Positions 35,545 to 44,100 of a DNA stretch of 59,200 bases are shown one piece after another; the stretch's first letter is position 1; every line of letters begins with the position of its first letter. This DNA comes from an uncultured Clostridia bacterium. Lineage in GTDB: Bacteria; Bacillota; Clostridia; Oscillospirales; Ruminococcaceae. The position numbers and the translations under genes are program-made. Location of the stretch: positions 1 through 59,200 of the forward strand of contig CANSRB010000002.1 of the NCBI GenBank assembly GCA_947649285.1. Reading direction: 5' to 3'. Below the pieces are notes generated by a model that searched no databases, was not told the DNA's origin, and was given only the letters and a program-made list of their open reading frames with translations.

Positions 35545-36174
35545 TTACAGGGTGGCTGTGCCGGTTCTTTTTCGCTGCTTCCGCTGCAATTTCTTAGAAA
35601 GCGCGGGCGCTTTTTTCTCTTTTTTCCGCACCGAAACGCTGCGCTTTTCCGCTGTAAAAACATAATACCCTTGGATTTCCTGAACTTTTACCCCGCCAAA
35701 GACGGATATCAGCTTATTTTTATACCAATCCAGCCTTTTGGTGACCATCATCAGCTTTCCTCCGGGCGCTAATTTCCGGAATCCGCCCTCAATAAACCGC
35801 TTGGGTATGGAAAAATCTTCATGATAGGGAGGGTTCGACAGAATCAGCGTCCAATCATTTTCCGGCACATCCTGAAACCCGTCGCTCAGCCGGATATCCA
35901 AACCCGGAAGGCCGTTCCGTTCCGCATTGAGCCTTGCCTGTGTGACGGCGCTTTCCGAAGCGTCGCACAGGAGGACCTTTTCACCGCCGATCAATTTGCC
36001 CGCCAGTATCCCGACCACTCCATAGCCGCAGCCCAAGTCCAGGATCTTATCCTGCTGTGAGAACTCCGCCGCGGACAGCATCGCCAACGTGCCGGCGTCG
36101 ATATGGTTGGGAGAAAAATTAGAAGGGTCCGTTTCAAATTGGAGCTTTACTCCTTTTATTTCGACTGAAATCAT
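35545..36174 (-). CDS. Class I SAM-dependent methyltransferase (MTS/RsmC-like)
   Basis: A 209-residue methyltransferase. DLGCGYGVVG (about 45-54) binds S-adenosylmethionine, and LSNPPYHED (about 113-121) is the NPPY motif of enzymes that methylate exocyclic amino groups of RNA or DNA bases. The layout matches the small-domain MTS family (RsmC/RlmG-like), so an rRNA substrate is likely but not proven. The C-terminus is a Lys/Arg-rich tail, possibly for RNA binding. The ATG at 36174 has GAGGAAG upstream; the longer frame has none. Confidence 0.88.
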   Translation of the reverse strand: MISVEIKGVKLQFETDPSNFSPNHIDAGTLAMLSAAEFSQQDKILDLGCGYGVVGILAGKLIGGEKVLLCDASESAVTQARLNAERNGLPGLDIRLSDGFQDVPENDWTLILSNPPYHEDFSIPKRFIEGGFRKLAPGGKLMMVTKRLDWYKNKLISVFGGVKVQEIQGYYVFTAEKRSVSVRKKEKKAPALSKKLQRKQRKRTGTATL

Positions 36175-36333
36175 TCTTTTCTTCCTCACGACATTTGAAT
36201 TGCGTTTTTCTAGGTTTTTTTCTGCATTTTGGAATATCCAAAACCGCGTCAATTCGCTGTTTTCGCATGGTGTATTTTTATGTGCAGGATTTTTTGGCAC
36301 CGCTTTTTCCTCAGCGGCCATACAATCTGGAAT

Positions 36334-36726
36334 TTATTTATACCGTGGATATTCGGGCATCAAATCAATCAATTTAATGGTCCGTCCTTCTTTATCCAAT
36401 AGAATTTCAATATTTTCCACATCTCCGCCTAAATGCATCATAAATTCTCTGCAAATACCGCAAGACGGAATGATATTTCCATCTTTATATACTGAAACCA
36501 CTTTTTTAATTTCACTTTCGCCATATGTGAGCATTGTTGATAAAGCATTTCTTTCAGCACACATTCCGATAGAGCCATCTGTGTCAATACATATACCCTT
36601 GTAAATAGTACCTTTTTTTGTGAGTACGGCAGATGCCACACTTCCTACCCACATTTTATTTGAAACATTACGAGGGTTCAAGACACTCATTGCCTCTTCA
36701 TATAATCTTTCCCATTCTTTATCCAT
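36334..36726 (-). CDS. Cytidine deaminase-like protein
   Basis: A 130-residue zinc deaminase. Cys56-Ala-Glu58 and Pro87-Ser-Cys89-x2-Cys92 make the catalytic zinc site. Tetrameric cytidine deaminases and blasticidin-S deaminases share this size and motif pattern, so the substrate may be cytidine or a related nucleoside, including an antibiotic. The ATG at 36726 has AAGGAGGG about seven bases upstream. It is AT-richer than all neighbours, suggesting acquisition, and has no obvious partner gene. Confidence 0.85.
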   Translation of the reverse strand: MDKEWERLYEEAMSVLNPRNVSNKMWVGSVASAVLTKKGTIYKGICIDTDGSIGMCAERNALSTMLTYGESEIKKVVSVYKDGNIIPSCGICREFMMHLGGDVENIEILLDKEGRTIKLIDLMPEYPRYK

Positions 36727-36812
36727 CGTCTTACCCTCCTTAATATTTCCCGAAGTGAAATCCCGGAGCGTTCCGCTGCATTTTATTTTATCAGCTTCCT
36801 TTTCGGCACGCA

Positions 36813-36858
36813 AGCTTTTTCTGCCGAAAGCTGTAAGGAGGTTTTCGGCAGAAAAGCT
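36813..36858 (-). terminator. Terminator of the comEC-DHHW operon
   Basis: AGCTTTTTCTGCCGAAA pairs with TTTTCGGCAGAAAAGCT around a loop of about 12 bases, overlapping the end of the DHHW-like gene. Confidence 0.75.
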
Positions 36859-37942
36859 ACAGCATCCCTGCCAGGTCCACCTCTCCGAAGGAAACCGTCT
36901 GATAGACAAACAGTGCCTGGGTATAGTCCCCGGCTTCCAGATAATCCGTCCAATGCTTTTCTCCCAGCTGGGAAAAATCGACCAGAGCAATCTCTTCATA
37001 ATGCAGGGGCAGGAACTGCATCATCCCGTCCGCTGTTCCCTCGGAAAAAACCAGCAGGCGTTTCCCGTTGTCCCGGTTCGTCCGGATGCGCAGGACCGGG
37101 CAGTCCTCCCCCAGATAAACCCGGAGGGGATCCGCCCCCTCCAGCTCCTCCCGGAAGAAAATCGAGCGGTAAGTTTCCGTTTTTGCCGAAAAGCAGCGTT
37201 CCACATCCACCACAGGCTCGTATTCTGCGTAGGAATACAAGGCGATGGGTTCCGCAAATTGCCTGCCCCAGGCGGCCCGCTGATAAAGCGAGCCTAAAAA
37301 ATCCGAAACCGGGTATTCAATATTGAACTGCTCTGTGCTGACGGCCCGGAATCCCAATGTTTTCGCCAAAGAGGTGTAACCGGTATAGGCGCCGTAGCTG
37401 TTCCAGCGGGGATCCGTCCGGTAATACAGGGAATTCCCGGACGCGGCGCTCATGACTCCATAGGCATCCACCATGTTGACCCGCCGGAGAAAAGAGGCGC
37501 ATTCCTGGATATACCGGCTCTGATTCGCCGTATCCACATAAAGGGAAACGTCGCCCTGATAAAACGCCGAAGCCGTCGGAACCAGCATCAGCGACACTTC
37601 CATTTTCGGATACCGCTGGGCAAACCGGTTCAATGCCTCCGCCTGGCCCGCCAGCCCCTCCGAGTTCAGCGGCGGAGTCTTTTCCAGCAGGCGGCTTTTC
37701 CCGATCAGCACCCCGTTTACTTCCCGGCGGCCCTGAAGCAGCTCCAGCCCGGAACACATCTCCGCCAGCTGCTGCCGGAAAGGGAATCCCTCCCGCAGCC
37801 ACTCCTCCACTTCCTGCTGAAATGTCCCAGTCCCCCAGGCCTCCGCCGGGAACCCCGGCCTCTCCCCGCGGGGGATCAGGCAGGAAGCCGCCGATACCAG
37901 AAAAATCAAGCCCCAAAAGACCGCTATCCGAAATCTCCGCAT
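36857..37942 (-). CDS. DHHW-like (AlgX/AlgJ-related) exported protein
   Basis: A 361-residue protein with an N-terminal membrane helix or signal (about 5-21). Its architecture matches DHHW/AlgX-type partners of MBOAT acyltransferases, with MLVPTASAFY near 119-128 and YYRTDPRWNSYGAY around 173-186. In active relatives this last motif is T-D-x-H-W; here Arg179 replaces the histidine. It follows the MBOAT gene by 13 bases, as in alginate-type polymer acetylation clusters. It would act outside the membrane. Loss of the motif histidine suggests altered or lost esterase activity. Confidence 0.75.
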   Translation of the reverse strand: MRRFRIAVFWGLIFLVSAASCLIPRGERPGFPAEAWGTGTFQQEVEEWLREGFPFRQQLAEMCSGLELLQGRREVNGVLIGKSRLLEKTPPLNSEGLAGQAEALNRFAQRYPKMEVSLMLVPTASAFYQGDVSLYVDTANQSRYIQECASFLRRVNMVDAYGVMSAASGNSLYYRTDPRWNSYGAYTGYTSLAKTLGFRAVSTEQFNIEYPVSDFLGSLYQRAAWGRQFAEPIALYSYAEYEPVVDVERCFSAKTETYRSIFFREELEGADPLRVYLGEDCPVLRIRTNRDNGKRLLVFSEGTADGMMQFLPLHYEEIALVDFSQLGEKHWTDYLEAGDYTQALFVYQTVSFGEVDLAGML

Positions 37943-37955
37943 GTCTCTCCCCCTT

Positions 37956-39248
37956 TCATCGTACTAAATAGCACAGAGAAACCGCCAGGCCTGCCAGCAC
38001 ACAAAGCGTTTTCCCGCTTTCATAAACGAAGGGGAACCGGCGCTCCGCATAACGGCGGACACGTGAAAACGTATTCCCCAATCCCAGTATGCACAAAAAG
38101 AACGCGACCAGGTTGGAACTCAGCAGATAAAGCGCTTGCTGGTCCGCCAAGCCCTCCTGCCCGCAGAGCGCCCTCAGAAAGCGGATCCACTCCTCCAGGC
38201 TCCCTGCCTGCATCAGCGTCCACCCAAATAAAATAGCCAGCAGGGTCAATATCCGCCGAAGCCAAGCCGGTACACGGCCAAGCGCCCTGAGGCTGCGTTC
38301 CCCCAACAGGAAAGCTCCCATCAAAAGCCCCCAGGCCAGCATGTTCCAGCCGGCTCCCTGCCAGACACCGTATAGCCCACCCGCCAGGAGCAGCCCCGCC
38401 GCCGGATAGAACCCCCGTACTCGGCCTCTGCTGACCGGAACGTATATATAATTCCGGAACCATCGGATAACCGTCCGGTTCCACCGCCAGACAAAACCGG
38501 ACAGGCTCCGGGCGGAATAGGGATGCAGGAACCCCGCCGGCAGCCGGATCCCCAACATCAGGGCCAGCCCTCTGGCCATATCCTGATATCCCGACCAGAG
38601 GTAATACAGCCCGAACACATAGGCCAAAAGCCCGGTCCAGGCCGTCAGCAAAGGAAGCGATCCCATCGCCTGAACGTCCTGCCAAGTCTGGACCATCGGG
38701 TCGGCCAAAAGCAGCTTTTTTCCAAGCCCTTTGACGAAAAGAGCGATCCCATCCGAAAACATCCGGACATCCGGCGTGCGCCCATCCAGCTGTGCCGTCA
38801 AACGCCGGTAGGGAATCAGCGGGCCAGCGATCAGATTGGGGAAGAACAGCATCCCCGCGCCAAACCGCAGGAAATTTCGTTCCGCCCGCAGCTTTCCCCG
38901 TCGGATATCCCACAGATAGGCCAGCAGGGCCAACAGGCAGAACGGCAGTCCCAGCGGAAACACGGGATTCCGCAGCCCCAGGCCTCCAGCCAGACAGAAC
39001 AGCAGCGCCATCCCCCCCAACAGGATCCCGGACGCCGCAGGTTTCGAGCGCAGCCGCTCCAGCAGCAAACCCGCACCGAAGCTGAGCAATACTCCGCCCG
39101 CCAAAAGAAAGACCGCCACCCCCTGGGCACAATAGATCAGCCCGGCCGCCGCCAGCAGCGCCGTCCTCCCCCGTTTGGGACAAATCCAATACAGCGCCAG
39201 AATTAAAGGCAGAAACCAAAACAGAAACAACATCTGATCGAACGGCAT
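37956..39248 (-). CDS. MBOAT family protein with altered catalytic residues
   Basis: A 430-residue polytopic membrane protein with about ten helices. AlgI/DltB-type landmarks are clear: FPNLIAGPLIPYRRL (136-150), LWSGYQDMARGLALMLG (217-233), and the WFRNYIYVPVS loop. These proteins pass acetyl groups across the membrane for polymer O-acylation. The two conserved histidines are missing: WRWN at 254-257 instead of WRWH, and VWQG with Gln297 instead of WHG. The start is ATG at 39248; the upstream GTG is too close to GGAGGA. It sits immediately after the toprim gene. An inactive or repurposed acyltransferase is the best reading. Confidence 0.8.
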   Translation of the reverse strand: MPFDQMLFLFWFLPLILALYWICPKRGRTALLAAAGLIYCAQGVAVFLLAGGVLLSFGAGLLLERLRSKPAASGILLGGMALLFCLAGGLGLRNPVFPLGLPFCLLALLAYLWDIRRGKLRAERNFLRFGAGMLFFPNLIAGPLIPYRRLTAQLDGRTPDVRMFSDGIALFVKGLGKKLLLADPMVQTWQDVQAMGSLPLLTAWTGLLAYVFGLYYLWSGYQDMARGLALMLGIRLPAGFLHPYSARSLSGFVWRWNRTVIRWFRNYIYVPVSRGRVRGFYPAAGLLLAGGLYGVWQGAGWNMLAWGLLMGAFLLGERSLRALGRVPAWLRRILTLLAILFGWTLMQAGSLEEWIRFLRALCGQEGLADQQALYLLSSNLVAFFLCILGLGNTFSRVRRYAERRFPFVYESGKTLCVLAGLAVSLCYLVR

Positions 39249-39250
39249 GG

Positions 39251-39844
39251 TCACTCCTCCTCTTCCAGCATTTTCCGGTACCCCTCATAATCCATCCGCG
39301 TGTTGAGCAGTTCCAGCAGAGCATTCGTTGTCAAATAATGGGGAAGCCCCAGCTTCCGGATCAGCCGGGCCCGCTTTTCAGCCGCGTCCGGCCCGCCCGA
39401 CAGCCCATCCGCAAAAAAATCCTGCTTGGTGATCCGCCGCCCCCGCACGGCAGGAGGGGAACTCGAAGGCAGCCCGGCCTGCTCGAACAATTCCCTCAGG
39501 GCGGCTTCCGAAAAGCCTTCCACCCCCAGCAGATTCTCCTTCCCGGGGGCTGCCTTCCGCTTTTCCTTACCCAGCACCTGCGGGATATACAGGTGGGTGA
39601 TCTCCGCGCCTGCCGCAATGTTCTTGATAAACCCTCGCAGCTGGAATCCGGCCCGGTCCGAATCGGTCAGGACGACCACCCCATGCCGCAGCGCGGTTTC
39701 CCGGATCAGGCGGATCTTCTGCGGATCCTTATAAATGCGGAACCCGTCCGTCTGGATAATCAGCGCATCCAGAAAGGGCTTCAGCCGCAGACGGTCATAT
39801 TTCCCCTCAACCACCACCACCTGGGAAAGATGGATTTTTTCCAT
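39251..39844 (-). CDS. rnmV: Toprim-domain protein, RNase M5-like
   Basis: A 197-residue protein with the toprim motifs VVVEGKYD (9-16) and VLTDSDRAG (58-66), which hold the catalytic Glu and Asp-x-Asp. A C-terminal region (DUF4093-like) follows. This matches ribonuclease M5, which matures 5S rRNA in Gram-positives. The gene symbol follows that similarity. Clostridial versions are less well studied, so another nucleic-acid role is possible. It lies 22 bases after holA. Confidence 0.75.
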   Translation of the reverse strand: MEKIHLSQVVVVEGKYDRLRLKPFLDALIIQTDGFRIYKDPQKIRLIRETALRHGVVVLTDSDRAGFQLRGFIKNIAAGAEITHLYIPQVLGKEKRKAAPGKENLLGVEGFSEAALRELFEQAGLPSSSPPAVRGRRITKQDFFADGLSGGPDAAEKRARLIRKLGLPHYLTTNALLELLNTRMDYEGYRKMLEEEE

Positions 39845-39866
39845 GCATAACTTCCTTTCTATCCGC

Positions 39867-40904
39867 CTACTCCGCTGCTCGCATTTTCCCCAGCATCTGT
39901 TCCAGGATCAGCCGGTCATCCAACCGGGAGGATTTCAGCAGGCGGTCAGCCTCATAAAGCGCGCTTAAGCAAAGCCGAAACTGCGCGGAATCCAGCTTCC
40001 GCACATCCCGAAACGCGTTTTTCACCGCAAACTGCCGGTTCTTGGGATACCGGAAGTCCACGCTCATCTGCTCCGGCGTACGCCCAGCCGCCTGGGCGCA
40101 TTTCGCCCGGTAAAGATCTGCAAACGCCATGGAAAGCGCGCCCAAGATCATCATGGCTTCCTGACGGAGGAAAAACAGCTCGTCCAAAAGCTGGAAAGCC
40201 AGGTCAAAATTCCGGTTCAGCACCGCCTTCGCCAGGTCGAACGCGGATGCGTCAATCGAACGGACACAGCATTCGTCCACATCCGCCTCTGTGATTTCCC
40301 CCTCCCCTACATAGGCGATCAGCTTGTCCAGTTCCTGAACCAGCAGGGTATAATCGGAAGAACAGCGCTCGATCAACGCTTCCGCCACCGGAAGCTCCAT
40401 CCGGATATAGGCCTTCCGTGCCCGCTCACTGAGCGCCCGTTTCAGGGTAGTTTTATCCTTGAAGGAAAACGCGCAGACCACACCCGATTTCTCCGCCGCC
40501 TCCGAGATTTTCCGGCTCTTGGCGGACTTTTTGGGGTTGATCGCCGCCGAAACCTGAAGCAGGATCAGCACCGTAGAGGGATTCGGCTCCTGAATCAGCG
40601 CCAGCAGCCGGTCCAGCTCCGGCTTATTCAGCTTTTCCAGATCCAGGTCCTTCACCAGCACGCATTTGCGCTCCGCCATCATGGGCAGAGCGTCACAGGC
40701 GTCCTCCAGCTCGGAAAAATCAAGCTTTTCCCCCTCAAACCGCTGGAGATTAAAGCTTTCAAAGCCAGGGCTTACGGCCAGCGACTGAATCCGTGCCGCC
40801 GCCTGCTCCGAAAAATAATGCTCCTCCCCATAAAGCAGGTAAACCGGTGCCAGCTCTCCCTGCTTAAGCCGGGAAAACAGTTCCGTATCACTTTGTACCG
40901 GCAT
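39867..40904 (-). CDS. holA: DNA polymerase III delta subunit
   Basis: The wrench subunit of the clamp loader that opens the sliding clamp. The 345-residue protein has the family opening APVYLLYGEEHYFSEQA and the three-domain layout, including VLVKDLDLEKLNKPELDRLL and the C-terminal YPKNRQFAVKNA and LYEADRLLKSSRLD segments. The ATG at 40904 follows GGAGG at good spacing. The comEC-holA order is common in Firmicutes. Confidence 0.93.
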   Translation of the reverse strand: MPVQSDTELFSRLKQGELAPVYLLYGEEHYFSEQAAARIQSLAVSPGFESFNLQRFEGEKLDFSELEDACDALPMMAERKCVLVKDLDLEKLNKPELDRLLALIQEPNPSTVLILLQVSAAINPKKSAKSRKISEAAEKSGVVCAFSFKDKTTLKRALSERARKAYIRMELPVAEALIERCSSDYTLLVQELDKLIAYVGEGEITEADVDECCVRSIDASAFDLAKAVLNRNFDLAFQLLDELFFLRQEAMMILGALSMAFADLYRAKCAQAAGRTPEQMSVDFRYPKNRQFAVKNAFRDVRKLDSAQFRLCLSALYEADRLLKSSRLDDRLILEQMLGKMRAAE

Positions 40905-40921
40905 CTTAAAACCTCCCTTTT

Positions 40922-43039
40922 CTATTCTGCTTTCCAGCTTCCGTCCGGATGAATCCGGATCCGCAGTTTCCCGGTATAAGCGGGAAGGTGTTTGGACGGA
41001 ACCGCACCGTCCGGTTTCTCCAGCAGTACCACCGTTTCCGCGCCGGACTGCGCCAATTTCACGGGATCTTTCCCGGAGGAAACCGACAGCGTGCAAGCCG
41101 CAGCCCGTTCCTCCTGACCCTCCGGCAGGAACCGGAAGACCCGGCCCCGCACCGTCAGCCGGAGTTCCAATCCCTCCGGACCCCGGTAAACCTCCAGTAA
41201 ACTGCCGTTCTTCCCTCGGATCAGCTCCATGCCATGGTTTGGACGAAGGGCATACACCTTCTCCACCGGCAGACTCTCCTTGGCATACAGCCGGAACCGC
41301 TCCTCAGCTGGATAAACCGCCTGCTCGATCGGGATGCTGTATCCCAGCAGCCGGGTGTCCGAGCTGTCTTTTACCGGGCTTCCGGAAATATACCACCGGA
41401 TTTTCTGGACATTCTGTGCCCGAAGCAGGGCCTCCATCCGGATATCGGCATACCCGTCGTCCTGCATGGAAAAGACGACTGCTTCAGAACCCTGAATCAA
41501 CGCCATGCTCTGCCCCTCAAAGGAGAGGGCCGGGATCACCCGAATATCATTCCGGCCGGTAATCCGGGCAAATACCGAAAGCGCCAGCAGCCCCGCAATC
41601 CCGCCTGCCAGCATCCGGTAAGCCAGCCGCGGCTTTTTCACCAGCAGGACTGCGGCTAACGCGCTGAGATAAACCATCAGCACCCAGGGCAGGGCAAAGG
41701 GCTCGTCCAGACCCAGATAGCTGCCTGGGAAACTGCCCCATTCCGAAATCCGCCGGAGCAGCTCCAGCAAAAACTCCAAAGGCGGGGCCAGAGCCGGGCC
41801 AATCCCCGGCAAAAGCAGGCCGCCGGAAAGAGCCAGGATCACCGGCATCAGCGGAAGCACCAGCAGATTAACCACCAGCCCGCTGAGGCTGATCCCGCCG
41901 AATAACTTCAGCAAAACCGGAAGCATCCCCAGGTTGCAGGCCAAAGAAGCCGAAAAGATCCCCAGCACCCCGCTGAAAATCCGGGGCAGGCGCCACAGCT
42001 TCCGTTCCAACCCAGAGCGGATTGGCCCGGCCAGCAGGATCAATCCCAAAACCGCCGAAAAAGAAAGCTGAAAACTGGCGCTGGATACTGTGCGAGGATT
42101 CCAAAGCAGCAGTAACACTGCTGCGCAAAAGAGCGAATTCAGCGCATGGGCCGGACGGTACAGGACCTTACCCAGCAGCAAAAGCGTCAGCATCACACCC
42201 GCCCGTACCGAGGAAACGCCAAACCCCGTCAGCCCGATAAAACCCCATAGGACGCATCCGGCCGCCAGGGCAGACAAGCGGGGAGAAATCCGCACCCGGC
42301 GCAGAAGCCCGTAAAACAGCCCGCAGAGCAGGGAAACATGAAGTCCCGAAATCACATAAACATGGCTGGTCCCGGAACGCCGGGCATCCAACTCCAGCCT
42401 GGGATCCAGCTTCCCGTCTTCACCCAGCAGGAGGGTCTGCACCATCCCTGCATAGGGGCTTTCCAGCCGGCTGGCCGCCGTTTGGCTGAGAAAACTCCGG
42501 AACCGCTCCAAACAGGCCGGAATCCCCGGATTTTCCACCGGTTCAACCGAAAGCCGGCGGGCATAAACACTCAGGTCAATCCCCAGCGAACCATAGTATT
42601 CCGCCAAATCAAAATCCGGCGTCCCCTCCATTGAAAGCACCGTCCCCTGTACCGTCATCCGGTCCCCAGCCCGGACAGAAAGATCCTCCCGGCTGTACAC
42701 CAGGCAGCCCGTCCCTCCGGCCTGAAGCAGATAACGCAGGCTTCCGCCTTCCCGTTCCTCTACCCGGCGGACTTCACCGGAAAGCGAAACGGTCCGCCCC
42801 TCTGCCGGGAGTTCCGGGCTTCCCCACTGTTCCCGCAGGGTAAAATGGAAACAGCCTGCGAAAACAGCAAAAAGCAGCACCCAAGCCCGCGCCCTCTTGG
42901 AGCGGGGCAGGAACGGCAGAAAGAGTAGGCTCCCTGAAAAGAAAAAGCAAAGCGCCCAGTTTGCTTCAAACGGGAGCTTTGCCGCCAGAAACGTCGCAAA
43001 AAGAAACGGGATCCCAAACCAAAGCATTGGCAGCGCCAT
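40922..43039 (-). CDS. comEC: ComEC/Rec2-like DNA uptake channel
   Basis: A 705-residue membrane protein thought to carry single-stranded DNA across the membrane in competence. Order: N-terminal helices, a periplasmic-side OB-like DUF4131 region (about 80-170), and the competence domain with about eight helices, including RSGTSHVYVISGLHVSLLCG near 242-261. The C-terminal 190 residues occupy the place of the metallo-beta-lactamase-like domain, but I find no HxHxDH motif, so that nuclease-like part looks degenerate. No comEA is adjacent. The ATG at 43039 is preceded by GGAAGGG. Confidence 0.88.
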   Translation of the reverse strand: MALPMLWFGIPFLFATFLAAKLPFEANWALCFFFSGSLLFLPFLPRSKRARAWVLLFAVFAGCFHFTLREQWGSPELPAEGRTVSLSGEVRRVEEREGGSLRYLLQAGGTGCLVYSREDLSVRAGDRMTVQGTVLSMEGTPDFDLAEYYGSLGIDLSVYARRLSVEPVENPGIPACLERFRSFLSQTAASRLESPYAGMVQTLLLGEDGKLDPRLELDARRSGTSHVYVISGLHVSLLCGLFYGLLRRVRISPRLSALAAGCVLWGFIGLTGFGVSSVRAGVMLTLLLLGKVLYRPAHALNSLFCAAVLLLLWNPRTVSSASFQLSFSAVLGLILLAGPIRSGLERKLWRLPRIFSGVLGIFSASLACNLGMLPVLLKLFGGISLSGLVVNLLVLPLMPVILALSGGLLLPGIGPALAPPLEFLLELLRRISEWGSFPGSYLGLDEPFALPWVLMVYLSALAAVLLVKKPRLAYRMLAGGIAGLLALSVFARITGRNDIRVIPALSFEGQSMALIQGSEAVVFSMQDDGYADIRMEALLRAQNVQKIRWYISGSPVKDSSDTRLLGYSIPIEQAVYPAEERFRLYAKESLPVEKVYALRPNHGMELIRGKNGSLLEVYRGPEGLELRLTVRGRVFRFLPEGQEERAAACTLSVSSGKDPVKLAQSGAETVVLLEKPDGAVPSKHLPAYTGKLRIRIHPDGSWKAE

Positions 43040-43392
43040 AAAACCCGTCCCTTCCTTCTGCTGACCCTTAATCGTCACGGATGGGAAAACGCCGGCGGCA
43101 ATTCCCCATTGTGTTGCTTCTATCTTAGTATAATCCAAGGCAAAAATCAATGAAATCTGCAAAGATATTCAGAAAATTGCAACAAATCTGCCGCCCGTTG
43201 TGTTATAATAAGAATGATTTATCTTTAGAACCTGTTTGAAAAATACAAGCGGCTGTTCATTTTGCCGGAAACACCGGCTGCTGTTAAATTTTCCGGGCCA
43301 ATGCCGCCCTGCCTGCACTCCGCAGGGCAGTCTGTATTTTTCGGTCAAACCGCTGTCCTTCAAGCAGGTCCCAACACAGAAGGAGGCACGCT
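43040..43392 (+). promoter_or_regulatory. Divergent intergenic region with extended -10 promoter
   Basis: TGTTATAAT at 43201-43209 is an extended -10 element for the NUDIX operon. It is followed by a hairpin, GCCCTGC...GCAGGGC at 43306-43327, with a T-rich tail. No gene or known riboswitch is visible in these 350 bases. Confidence 0.45.
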
Positions 43393-43806
43393 ATGCAGTA
43401 TGAGAAATCCTGCGGGGCGATTATCTATCGCAAATTCCACGGCAACACCGAGCTTCTGCTGATTAAAAACCAGAACGGCGGGCACTGGTCTTTCCCCAAA
43501 GGCCATGTGGAAGCCGGTGAAACCGAAGAGGAAACCGCTGTCCGGGAAATCAAGGAGGAAACCGGGATCGATGTGATCCTGGATACCAGCTTCCGCCGGG
43601 TCATCACCTACCTGCCCAAAAAAGAAGTAACCAAAGATGTCGTTTATTTTCTGGCCAAGGCCACTTCCTACGACTATGTCCCGCAGGAAGAAGAAATCGC
43701 CAAAATCAAATGGGTCGAGATCAACCACGCCGCCACCATGCTGAGCTATGACAACGACCGCCAGCTGGTCAGCCAAGCGAAAAACATCATCCGGGACAGC
43801 TACTGA
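43393..43806 (+). CDS. NUDIX hydrolase
   Basis: A 137-residue pyrophosphohydrolase of the diadenosine-tetraphosphatase type. The Nudix box fits G-x5-E-x7-REUxEExGU at residues 37-59. The opening CGAIIYRK and GGHWSFPKGHVE are typical of Ap4A hydrolases and RppH-like enzymes. It likely clears Np(n)N signals or damaged nucleotides. AAGGAGG precedes the ATG. Confidence 0.9.
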   Translation: MQYEKSCGAIIYRKFHGNTELLLIKNQNGGHWSFPKGHVEAGETEEETAVREIKEETGIDVILDTSFRRVITYLPKKEVTKDVVYFLAKATSYDYVPQEEEIAKIKWVEINHAATMLSYDNDRQLVSQAKNIIRDSY

Positions 43807-43832
43807 ACAGCCCGGCCGAAGGAGTACGGAAC

Positions 43833-44081
43833 ATGAAACAATCCCTGGCCCGCACAGCCGTTGAGGTGGATATCCACCATATGAACCGGGATCAGGCCAA
43901 ACGCTATCTCGGGCAGTTCTTGGACCGGGTGGAACCCTCCGTGAAGGAGGTCACGGTCATCCACGGCTGGTCGGGAGGGACCGTCCTTCAAACCATGGTG
44001 CAGAAAGGGCTGCGCCATCCGCGAATCCGCGCCAAGCTCAAAAGCATGAACCCCGGCGTCACCATCCTGCTGCTTTCCTGA
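43833..44081 (+). CDS. Small Smr (MutS2-type) domain protein
   Basis: An 82-residue protein consisting only of an Smr domain: EVDIHHMNRDQAKRYL at the start (the DLHG-like motif, here DIHH) and VTVIHGWSGGTVLQTMV (the HGxGxGxL-like motif, here HGWSGG). Smr domains bind or nick nucleic acids; alone they may act in RNA or ribosome quality control. It is 26 bases after the NUDIX gene with AAGGAG upstream. Confidence 0.8.
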   Translation: MKQSLARTAVEVDIHHMNRDQAKRYLGQFLDRVEPSVKEVTVIHGWSGGTVLQTMVQKGLRHPRIRAKLKSMNPGVTILLLS

Positions 44082-44100
44082 AAGAAAAGAGGCGACTTGA

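Noticed and set aside
36857..43039. Alginate/cellulose-type polymer synthesis locus
   Set aside because: Apart from the MBOAT and DHHW-like genes, no glycosyltransferase or export genes are present; neighbours are comEC, holA and the toprim gene.
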